This document shows positions 33,870-43,079 of a DNA stretch of 64,000 nucleotides, in pieces; position 1 is the first letter of the stretch; each line of letters begins with the position of its first letter. Origin of the DNA: Cercophora sp. LCS_1 (lineage: Eukaryota > Ascomycota > Sordariomycetes > Sordariales > Lasiosphaeriaceae); the NCBI GenBank assembly GCA_036250225.1, contig JAPZLL010000005.1, positions 496,001 through 560,000 on the forward strand. Reading direction: 5' to 3'. The position numbers were made by a program, and so were the translations under genes. Below the pieces are notes generated by a model that worked only from the letters and a program-made list of their open reading frames with translations, had not been told where the DNA came from and did no database searches.

Positions 33870-36377
33870 TCAAACCCGCGCCACAACATTCTTGCCCCTT
33901 TCCAATACCTCTGCCTCAATATGGATTGCCTCTTTCAACTTTGCAACAACCTCGGGCTGCCCCACGAATGCTCTTTCCAGCAGCTCGTCCAACTCTCGCT
34001 CCAGCTTGCCGAGGTTCTTCCCGCCCAGCTTTTTACTTCGCGTATCATTGAACTCCCCTGCCCAGCGCCTAGTGAATGCATATATACTCTGCCTGAGCTG
34101 CTCATCGAGCTGTTCATTCGCATCATGTGCGTCTGCGGGCCCATTTCCACTGCTCCCTCCCGCAACCGGTGTACCTGTCCAGGGTGAAGACCAGTACGAC
34201 GACCCTGGGATATAAGTACTGAAGCTGCTGAGCAAGCCAATGATGTTTTGTGGCCGGAGAGTGTCCCAAATCTGGCCAAAATGCTGCATGTCTGCACCAC
34301 GCACGTCGCCTATTTCGAGGCTCAAAAGCTCGTTTTTCAGCATAAGAAGGTTCTTAATCATGAAGAGATCGGGATCCGTGCCAACTTTGGATGCCTTGAC
34401 CCGTGCTTCGGCGCGGTGAAGAACAGCTATGGACTCCTTGATGAGTTTGAAGACCACGGGGCTGTTTCGCTGCTGAACAGGGGTTAAAAGAAGCCAATGG
34501 GGTTTGGGAAGACACGTACGCAGCGTTCCTTGGGCATCGACTGGTCAAACATGCCCAGCAATTCCACGGCCCGCCGTACCGGTGGGAACGCGTTAGATGA
34601 TGCGTCGCCGTTTGCTGCTGGTCCAATCTTCAGGGAGTCTTGACTTATGACTGCACGGGAGATGGATTTGGCAATCTCTGCTTCAAAAAATGCATCGGTA
34701 AAGGGCCAAAGGTGCTCACTGAGTAGTCGCGCCGTAAGCCCCCTACAGTGCGTGGTAAAGGGGGTCTCATCCTCGTCATACTCTAGAAGCAGATACTCAT
34801 TGGCTAGCCATCCGACGAGGTTGCAAATGGTTTGCAAGTCGCTGTTTTGCAGGGCCGACTGTAAGTTAGCCGCAATGGGCGCTATGTTCGTGCCCGTAAC
34901 AAGCCCTAGGTTTCGTGTCTTGAGAGCTGTGAAGGCTGATCTGGGGTCCGTCGAATACTGGACCTCGATGGAGAATATTTTGCGGAAGAGGGAGGCTTCG
35001 TTGTAGGATCTCTCGAAGCACTGCTTAACAAAACTCCTTGCGCTCGCCTCGATAGACGACGCCGCCGCTTCTGTCTTGAGAGCTTGTTGCTCATGCTGAG
35101 TGATGGGCCTGAGGTCCCGGTCTCGTGCAGCCCAGTACGCTTGAAAAATATTATTCGCCGTATTGGCGTATGTGTCGAAACTTTGACTAGAAACTGGGAA
35201 CCCGTTTTGATCGTAAACGCTGCACACTACTCGTTGGACGTTGGGGATCAAGGAGTACGACTCTGTCAGTATGTCTTCAAAACGTCCGTAGGCCAGAGCA
35301 TGATGAGTCGACTCTGACTGTGTCCCTGCAATTTGCTTGGAAATTTCCGCAGACACTTTATCTAGGCGGTTTGTGAAGCCAACCTCCAAGAGATGCAGTG
35401 CTTTCGTCAGGAGCGCCTGGTAGCGCGCGAGATACGGCTCGGCATCTCGGTACGAGGGCTGTTTCGGGTCAGCAGAGAGCATGACAGCCAAGGGAGAGTG
35501 GACAGACATTCTTGGCCATGAAAACAATACATGACTCCAAGTTCGTCAAAATCTCCTCGAAAGAATCATCCTCAACGATGCGACCGGCTCCTGGGGCGTT
35601 AAGGCGCCGAGTCACACTGTCGATATAGCCATAGAATCGCAAGTCAGTACCGACCTCATCGGCTAATATCTGCAGGCGCCTTTGCTCCGACAAGAGTTCG
35701 TCGCACTGGGACTGGAACAGCTTGGTCTGGCCCTCAACATCCTGGAAGGACTGACAGAGGCTTCCGAGGACGCTAAGAGCGCTATTCGCATCCTCAACAA
35801 GAGTGCCGAGGTGCCGCTCTGTCATGGCTAGTTGGTCATGGTACAGCCTAAGCTAAGGTCAGCGACGCCGCGATCAACAAACCACCACCTACAGGTACTC
35901 CTGCTGGCTAGCCAGCAACAAATTCCGCCCTGACCCATCGTCATGACCGTTTTCGACTTCGGGAGACTCTGGCTGCGGATGGGGTAGCGCGAGAGCCTCC
36001 CACGTGCTGTGGCCCTGTCTCCTCCTGCGTTTCTTTAACGTCTTCTTGCCGAGCTGTGCTGCGACAATATCGTAAAAATCCGAGTATGATTTCGCTCGCC
36101 GGACCAGTGTGGCTTGTGGTGGGGTGTTGGGGTCATCTTCCTCTAGGACCGACGGAAGTGAGTCGACTGGAGCGGAGTGTTCTCCGGCGCCCTGTGAACA
36201 GCGTCAAGTGTCAGCGCCGTCCTTGCTGGGGTGGCTTTCTTCTGAGGACTGGGCACGAACATTGGGTTGTTGCAACAGCGACTCTCTTCGGCGGTGGCCG
36301 GGGCCCTGCGTAGCGGGCGCCGCTGTTCGCCGCTGCTGGAAGTCCGGCACAAAACTGTACCAAGAGTCTTCGTACAT
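33870..36377 (-). CDS. COG3: Conserved oligomeric Golgi complex subunit 3
   Basis: Five exons: complement(36261..36377, 35893..36191, 35508..35847, 34520..35458, 33870..34472), giving 765 residues. Introns are 45-69 nt. Intron 1, GTTCGT to CACAG with a CTGAC branch, is the least certain; it yields SLLQQPN then GAGEHSAP and keeps the frame. Family blocks are RAKSYSDFYD, QQEYLLYHDQLAMTERHLG, the Sec34 domain around DDLRFYGYID-type sequence (DLRFYGYIDSVTRRLN) and GFTNRLDKVSAEI. COG3 (yeast Sec34) is an essential lobe A subunit of the COG tether, which captures retrograde vesicles at the cis-Golgi and keeps glycosyltransferases in place. Divergent from FMP25. Confidence 0.9.
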
Positions 36378-36992
36378 CTCGGCCGGTGTGGACGATGTCG
36401 ATCGGAGGCGCGGTTCCGGAACAGCTGTTCGGTTTGAAACGGTGGGCAACACCCGTCGCGAGCGTTCCAAGGTTTCAGCCACACAAAAAATTGTCTGCTG
36501 ATACAAGAAGCCCGAGTTCAATAGGGCTCTGCCGGCAATTATGCCTCTGAATTAGATAGATATAGCTCATGAAGGGCCTTTGATTATGTTTCAGGCTTTC
36601 AAAGAATATATAAGCTCGTCCCAAAGTCGATGCACATCCCCGCGCAGAAGGGCGTGGCTTCCATAGGCCGGCTTTCTTGTTCGGGGCCCGGCCAGCAGAA
36701 CGGGACGCACAGACCAGGACCCGGCCGCCAAGCCTTTTTTTTTGGTCCCCGCGGGCCTCGTTCATGGTGTCAGCCTTCCGAAATGCAAGGTTGAGCCTGC
36801 ATCAAAGACCCGCTCAGGACAACCCTAAAGTTGACGTTCTCGGTGACCTCATCATTCGTCGGTGGTTCCCTACTCATTGGCCTCGCGAAGCTTGCATTGC
36901 CAACTAGTATTCGAGCCTAGAATGACCTCAACTTGACAACAAATATTTCACACGTCTCCTGGACGGGCCTTCGACTCCTTCGCCGAGAAGGC
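36378..36992. promoter_or_regulatory. Divergent promoter region COG3 / FMP25
   Basis: About 615 bp between head-to-head start codons. TATATAA at 36607-36613 is a possible TATA element. A short T run lies near 36734-36743. In-frame sequence upstream of 36993 lacks an ATG and is regarded as leader. Confidence 0.5.
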
Positions 36993-38732
36993 ATGTCAGC
37001 TCCCCTTCTCTCACGACTCGCGGCGCGGCGCCCAACCGCGCGGCTGGTTTCAAGCGCATCAAAATGGGTACGGCATGCTAGTTCAGGCAGCCGACGCTCG
37101 CGACTCCCAGTCATGGGGCTGGTTGCAGCAGGTGCCGTCACTGGCGGTGCGGCCTTCTGGGCATATCCCCATGTTTTTCCAAAAGAAGAAGCTGTTGGAC
37201 CAGAACCTGTTGAGATTATCGTGGAGAAGCCGCGTAAGAAGGGAATCTCGAAGGAAGATAATCGTGGCATTTTGAGTTCGCAACACGTCCAGGTCAAGAA
37301 TTCGTGGGAGCACCCTGGAGTTTACGCCTGGGGCTGTAACGCAGGGAAGGTTGTCGCCCCAAACTCCGACGAAAGCGTCATCAAGACACCGCGACGGATC
37401 CGGTTTTTTGATGGACAGCTCCTTCGCGACCTAAAGCTAGATCGCGATTTTGGCGCCGCCATCAATGAGCACGGAGATTTGGTGCAGTGGGGTGCTGCTT
37501 TTGCTCAGAATATTACGGTGCCTATCACGACACTCAAAGGCAAGGACCTTATCAAGCTCGCTATATCTCAGGATCGCATCCTCGCTCTCGCGCGTGGCGG
37601 GTCGGTTTATTCTATCCCGGTGACGCATATCGACCAGCAGTCTGGCGAAAAACCCTCAAGCAGCTCCTGGATCCCCTTTTGGTCTGGCTCGTCGTCAGTG
37701 AGCTACCGATCCTTGGCACCCCAAGGGCTGGGCTTTGGGGAAAAGGTCATAGACGTGAAAAGCGGGCTCCACCATTGCCTACTTCTCACATCCAAGGGCC
37801 GTGTTTTCTCGGCCGCGTCGAGTACCGAAACCTTCCCGACACGGGGCCAGCTGGGGATACCGGGCTTAACATGGCAAACAAGGCCTAAGGGTCCCTTTGA
37901 CCAGCCACATGAGATCGAGTCTCTTCGGGGCCTGAAGGTCAGAGAGATCGCGACGGGCGACTTCCACTCTCTCGCTCTTGATTCCGAAGGGCGTTTGTTC
38001 GCCTTTGGCGACAATTCCTCGGGCCAGCTTGGCTTCGAGATGAAACCCGAGTCTCCTTGCGTGGATGATCCTTTGGAGTTGCCTGTTCAGAAGTTGTACA
38101 GCGGTACCAACTTGAAGCCAAAAGTGACCTCGATAGCGGCTGGTGGGCACAATAGCTTCTTCACGGTCGATGCTACAACGTTCCAGAGTAAGAGCAGCAC
38201 GACAATCGTGCCAGCCCGTGAGCTCGGGCGAGTCGCCGCTGAAACTTGGGCTTGCGGTGAGGGAATCAAAGGAGCCCTGGGCAACGGGAAATGGACGCAC
38301 GTTTCTAGTGGCCCCACAAAGGTCAAACTCCTATCGGATTTGAATGAGTACAACGAAAAGACAAACAGCGTCGTGCCAATTCGGCTCTCGCGTCTCTCTG
38401 TGGGCAGCTCGCATGCCTGCGCCATTCTCGATAACGTCACCAAACTGTCTACATCGAGCCAGAGCTCAGACAGTGACACGTATTATGGTGCCGACACGCT
38501 ATGGTGGGGAGGGAATGAGTTCTACCAACTCGGAACCGGCAAGCGCAACAACATCAATGTTCCCATCCATATCGCCCCTCTCGATGGAGGAAAGCTTGGG
38601 GAGTCGTCTCGTTTCCAGGTCACACCAAAAACAACAGTGCGCTTAGGCGAAGGTGGCAGTGGTAGAATGGCGAGTGTGGAGCAAAAGGTAGAGTGCGGGC
38701 GGCTTGTCACCGCAGTCTACTCGAGCACTTGA
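36993..38732 (+). CDS. FMP25: RCC1-repeat mitochondrial protein FMP25
   Basis: A single exon encodes 579 residues. The ATG at 36993 is preferred because upstream codons lack ATG and the first 40 residues form an arginine-rich presequence (LLSRLAARRPTARLVSS). A short hydrophobic segment, VMGLVAAGAVTGGAAFWAY, is a likely inner-membrane anchor. The rest is a beta-propeller of RCC1-like repeats, for example GVYAWGCNAG, LFAFGDNSSGQLG and TWACGEGIKGALG. Yeast Fmp25 is a mitochondrial inner-membrane protein needed for complex III assembly; that role is inferred. The match of presequence, single anchor and RCC1 repeats is specific to this family. Confidence 0.88.
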   Translation: MSAPLLSRLAARRPTARLVSSASKWVRHASSGSRRSRLPVMGLVAAGAVTGGAAFWAYPHVFPKEEAVGPEPVEIIVEKPRKKGISKEDNRGILSSQHVQVKNSWEHPGVYAWGCNAGKVVAPNSDESVIKTPRRIRFFDGQLLRDLKLDRDFGAAINEHGDLVQWGAAFAQNITVPITTLKGKDLIKLAISQDRILALARGGSVYSIPVTHIDQQSGEKPSSSSWIPFWSGSSSVSYRSLAPQGLGFGEKVIDVKSGLHHCLLLTSKGRVFSAASSTETFPTRGQLGIPGLTWQTRPKGPFDQPHEIESLRGLKVREIATGDFHSLALDSEGRLFAFGDNSSGQLGFEMKPESPCVDDPLELPVQKLYSGTNLKPKVTSIAAGGHNSFFTVDATTFQSKSSTTIVPARELGRVAAETWACGEGIKGALGNGKWTHVSSGPTKVKLLSDLNEYNEKTNSVVPIRLSRLSVGSSHACAILDNVTKLSTSSQSSDSDTYYGADTLWWGGNEFYQLGTGKRNNINVPIHIAPLDGGKLGESSRFQVTPKTTVRLGEGGSGRMASVEQKVECGRLVTAVYSST

Positions 38733-40191
38733 GGAGGCGGCTTCATGACCATCTGCCGTGCAACACAGGCGCCACGGCCAGGTGAAGGAGAGTCGCCTGC
38801 TTGTTGGTGTTCAATCCCGACGGGCGGACAAGGGGAAAGCCATGGCCAATAAGAGATTGGAACACACAAGTTGGAGTTGTGATAGGTTGGTGTACTGATA
38901 AGATTGCATCCAGAGGCGCGGTAAAGATAACTCCCATGGCTGGAAATGTATTGTATGGTAATTGACTTGCCCTCCTCGCAACATGACATGTGCGTGGTAC
39001 AAGTAGACAGAGACCAAGTATGTCGGAGTTGGCACGGAGACACCATTGACGCTTCAGGTTTGAGGACGGTGGGGGCGAAACGGTGGATATTTCTGGATAA
39101 AATGGCGATTGTTGGCTCGACCGATGGGCCAACAGCGGCCGGCCTCATGGGCAACGGCGTCCTTATAGGCTATCTCCCCTGTCTCAAGACACAAGGCATG
39201 AGGGATGCAAGACCGGCGTTTCGTGGGGCTGAAGAAGCGATCGATTCTACAGGCTCCATGGTATCCCGAGGCGAAATCTCATCAAGTCCGAAAACAGAAT
39301 GCAGATGCCCAAAAACGGGTTATCTGCACGGATGTATGCGGGCAGTTGGTGACGATCTGGCCATGCCAGGGGTACTTGCCGCAAGCCCCTGCCAGGGCTT
39401 TAACCGTCCCGAACGGCGGGGATTCTGGATCCCCTTCTTTGCGAAAGGTTCCAGCGGACCCAAGCCGCATCTGGCATGGGGCCAACTCCCTGTCTTCCAA
39501 GCGCGCAATGCCTACCCAGCGATGAATATTTTTCCCTGGGCATCGGCCATTACTTCCCTCCCGCTGCCCGTCTCCCCAACGTCAGCGCTCGTGTACCCGC
39601 CGTGCGCTTACTACCCACCTATAGTAGATTGCCATTGTGCATCGAATCAACTTCCCCTGCTACGTTCCCGCAGGTACAGGTCGTGGCCCCTCCGCTCTCA
39701 CAGCGCTTCCAGGTTCCCGACCTGCAGCATCGACATCAGGTGTGAGAGCAGGGGCTGGAAGGCAATCTCGAATTCGAAAATACCTCGATTACAACTCTCT
39801 GTTCTCGTCCGCTCCCGTCTCCGCTAGCCGTTAAATCCGATACGATCTGATAAAACCCACATATCACATATCATCACAGCATCGGACTCCCAGACGCGCT
39901 CTAGGCTGCGCCCACAGAGAGTTGCACGTGCCCCATTGTTGCTGTTGTCTCGAGTGCTTGCAGAACCGCCAGCTTGCGGCGAGGGGCTCCGGCTGATATC
40001 CATCTGTCACGCACACCCTACCCCTCCTTCTCATCGCATCCCACGGCGACGCTGCCGGTCGCCGAAGTTTCCAGCACCCAACTCAGAACCATACAACAGT
40101 CGCAAAAGTGTCCGTTCTGTTCGTTCGGAACTTGCGCCTTTGCTCCCGACCAACCGCGTTCCCACAACAGCTCGACTTTCGCCGCGCCAGG
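38733..40191. other. Intergenic, FMP25 3' region and phosphatase leader/promoter
   Basis: About 1.46 kb. A 293-codon open frame spans 38946-39827 but has no ATG context, domain or conserved composition, so it is not called. The last 200 bp before 40192 are C-rich and probably belong to the 5' leader. No RNA gene seen. Confidence 0.5.
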
Positions 40192-41872
40192 ATGGACCAC
40201 TTTCCACGGTTCCGCCGCAAGAAGGACGTTCCGGCGCCAACAATAATCACATCTCGCGATGGCGCCGACCCCGGGAAGACGACGCCCCCGCCAGGCGACC
40301 TTCTGGTCGCCCCTCCAGCGCGACCGGTCCAGAAGCTCAGTCCGTTCAGGGTCTTCCATCGATCATCCGGCAAGCGGGCGCGCGACTCTCCCCCAGCCTC
40401 ACTACCGCACTCGCCGGCCGCCGCCGCCGTTCTCGCCCCCGACAGCGTTGTTGGCGAGCGCCCTGTGTCCCCTCTCTCACTCAAGGCAGATCCCGCCGGT
40501 AACGAAGAATCCAAGCTTGCCAGGCCTCCAAAAATTCCAGCCTTTCTTGATCTGAGCACGCAGGGTATGTCCACATGTTCCCACCTTTCTTCACGCCAGC
40601 TTACCAGGTGCCCTCGCAGAGATTGAGAACAAGTTCGGCGACTTGGTATGGCTCGAGCGCGAGCGCATGGCGCAGGCCGTCAACAACCCAGCCCCCGACT
40701 TCCGTTGGGCTCGAGTGACAGGACCACACCTCAAGTCTCTCGACAGGTATATGAACATCCAGCCATGGCAAAACCACCGGGTGAAACTACAGGTGCCAGA
40801 GGGCAAAATCGATTACATCAATGCATCGCCTATCACCTTGACTCCGTCGCCGCGCCCTGCCAACGATGCCCAGCCCGGGGACTCTCGCGAGCCTGACCAT
40901 TACATCGCCATGCAGGGCCCCAAGCCCTCTTCGATTGACCATGTCTGGCGCATGGTGGTGGAGCAGCTCGAGAGCCCGGGTGTTATAGTCATGCTCACTG
41001 AAACCCATGAGGGCCATATGGAAAAATGCTCTCTCTATTTCCCCAGGCGCAAAGAGGATCCCCCGCTGGAGATCAACGAGCGTGACGAATTCGGCGATGG
41101 TTTTCGTGCTACCGTACGCTGCGAAGGTCTCGAGGACACTCCGGCTGGTGATGCGATCGAGCTCCGCAAGCTCGTTGTGCGCGTCTACCGGCGCCCAGGT
41201 TCAAGCACCAAGTCTTCAGCCGAAAATAGCACTGTGGCAGGCGCCCAGTCCGGAGCAGATGCTGACTCTGCTGCGAAGATGAATGATTCGGCCGCCTTAG
41301 CCCTTGCCGAGGAAGTAGCCGAGGAGCGCATTGTTTGGCATTTCCTCTACAAGAAATGGCCGGACTTTGGCGTCCCCGCCCTCGCGGACCTCGAATCCTT
41401 CTTCACCCTTATGCGACTCTCACGAGAGAAGAATGCCGGGCCTCACAACCCACGCATTGTTCACTGCAGCGCCGGCGTTGGCCGCTCCGGCACATTCATC
41501 GCGTTGGAACATCTTCTCCGCGAGCTGGATGCTGGTGTGCTAGAACACTATGACGAACGCATGACCACACCAGCCAGAAGCCTCGCTGGGAGTGACAGTC
41601 AAGCCTGGGCAGAGGGTCAGGCGGTGAAAGGCAATGAACGGACAGGGGACACATCGCCGGCGACGACTATTATCGAAGAGGAGGGAGAGGATTTGATCTT
41701 CTCAACCGTCAACCAGTTGAGAGAGCAGAGGAAGAACATGGTGCAGGCAGAAGGACAGTACCTGTTCATCTACCAGGTGCTAAGGAAATTGTGGCAGGAC
41801 AAGTACGGGGCCGAAGGGAATGGTGAACCGGCAGCTAAGCGCCTTGAGGTTGATCCCTTCGTCGAGGGCTGA
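40192..41872 (+). CDS. Classical protein tyrosine phosphatase
   Basis: Exons are 40192..40564 and 40620..41872 (55-nt intron), giving 541 residues. The ATG at 40192 (MDHFPRFRRKKD) is the first in frame. About 120 N-terminal residues are Pro/Ser-rich and likely disordered. The PTP domain then runs with YINASP, HYIAMQGP, WRMV, the WPD loop (Asp373 in KWPDFG) and the P-loop HCSAGVGRSGT with nucleophile Cys407. The Q-loop is replaced by a region with a long acidic insert before REQRKNMVQAEGQYLFIY, which ends the domain. The protein is cytosolic or nuclear. Relatives (yeast Ptp1, fission yeast Pyp) dephosphorylate MAP kinases and other targets. An insertion of about 45 residues (GSSTKSSAENS to AAKMNDS) inside the domain is notable. 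Confidence 0.92.
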
Positions 41873-42811
41873 CTCCTCGCAACGAGCACGAGGGTTCTTT
41901 GACCTAGCGGACCACAAACTTTGGGTTTGCTTTTTTCAGGTTACCGATTGCATTCTCTTGGGTTGCTAGGGTCTTGGTTGCGGGGTGTGTATGTCTGATC
42001 AACTCGAGACGTTGATGTGGTGCATGGGTCGCTGGATGATTAGATACCCGACACTGGTTTCCTTTCGTCTTTGTTCTCTTGTTTTCTATCTGTCACGGGC
42101 TTTAGCATATTCAGGTGGCGTCTTTTTCTGGGTCGGATGGGTTTAATGGTTATCTACAGAGGCGGTTCACGGCATAGCAAGAGACAACATCGGATCATCG
42201 TCTTCCTTCTCAAACCGTCGGGGTTTTTTTTCCCCACGTTCTTGTTTTGTATTCTCTATTTGTGACTCATACGGGCTTTTCAACCCGCTCTGCTGTTCGC
42301 GTTAGGGATCTGGTAAAGGTATTGGGGGAGAAACACACACACAGTATTTCTACATCGACCATGTACAATACCATACTCGCGACCTGGAGACGCATGTCGC
42401 GTCTTGTATACCAGAATACACCGTGACATAGCTAATATTCCACCGTGCCATTTGCGCATGATTGTAACGCCCGCCGTCGGAAACCTGGTCTACGTACGGC
42501 GGCGAAGGAGAGGCCCATCCTCACTTCATCGTAGATCTTGACCGTGGTCTCGCCCTCGTGACACTTATCGTCTATGCTCTAGGATGGGCCAGCCCAGTAA
42601 ATGGGGTTCTTGACAATCGCGAAGGGTTTGTAAGTTGTACACTCATTACATTCATCGACGAGTCATTTGGCCCACCTTTGTATCCGTTACAACCGTACCT
42701 TCTCCATACCCAATCTCAGCGACGTGGTGAATATCTGCCTACCGTCGGAACTAATTTCACCCTGACACCGAGATAAGCCCATCGTTGTACCTCAAACATT
42801 CCAATCATATA
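41873..42811. other. Intergenic, phosphatase 3' region to tRNA-Arg
   Basis: About 940 bp, T-rich at 42060-42260, with a short CA repeat near 42340. Presumably 3' untranslated region and tRNA upstream sequence. No coding sequence recognised. Confidence 0.55.
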
Positions 42812-42891
42812 GGTCCGCTGGCTCAATGGCAGAGCGTCTGACTACGACTCAGTACATCAGGAGGTTCCAGGTTCGACCCCTGGGTGGATCG
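42812..42891 (+). tRNA. tRNA-Arg (anticodon ACG) with 8-nt intron
   Basis: All four arms can be folded. The acceptor stem GGTCCGC pairs with GTGGATC (two G-U pairs), with discriminator G at 42891. The D stem is GCTC/GAGC. The anticodon stem TCTGA pairs with TCAGG (42857-42861), enclosing CT-ACG-A with anticodon ACG at 42844-42846. About 8 nt (42848-42855) sit at the canonical intron site after position 37. The T arm is CCAGG-TTCGACC-CCTGG. The A of the anticodon would be edited to inosine to read CGU, CGC and CGA codons. A T5 run follows as a Pol III terminator. Confidence 0.95.
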
Positions 42892-42893
42892 TC

Positions 42894-42898
42894 TTTTT
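42894..42898 (+). terminator. RNA polymerase III terminator of tRNA-Arg
   Basis: A run of five T begins three bases after the discriminator base, the usual Pol III stop signal. Confidence 0.8.
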
Positions 42899-42984
42899 GA
42901 CAACAGTCAGTCTCTCCCCCCAAATGAGGGTGAACTTTTTCCTGTAACCCGTTTTACTTTTTCTTTTGCTTCCGTGGTTGAACA

Positions 42985-43079
42985 GGGAAGGTGGTAGAGC
43001 TTCCGGATAGACCACCGTTGGTCTCCGACGTGAAAACTCTTGAAGCGCAAGCTGTCTGCAACCTCCGGAAGCTGGTCCC
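42985..43079 (+). other. Possible structured RNA or multi-hairpin element next to the tRNA
   Basis: A perfect 10-bp inverted repeat AGCTTCCGGA (42998-43007) / TCCGGAAGCT (43064-43073) encloses two more perfect hairpins. One is AGACCA-CCGT-TGGTCT (43009-43024), the other CTTG-AAGCG-CAAG (43039-43051). GGGA (42985-42988) can pair with TCCC (43076-43079) to lengthen the outer stem. Together they draw a three-way junction. It is not a tRNA and I could not match it to a known small RNA. A chance fold remains possible. Confidence 0.35.

Noticed and set aside
38946..39827. 293-codon open frame on the plus strand
   Set aside because: No recognisable domain and mixed low-quality composition. It lies in the leader region of the phosphatase gene. 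GC-rich fungal DNA gives such frames by chance.
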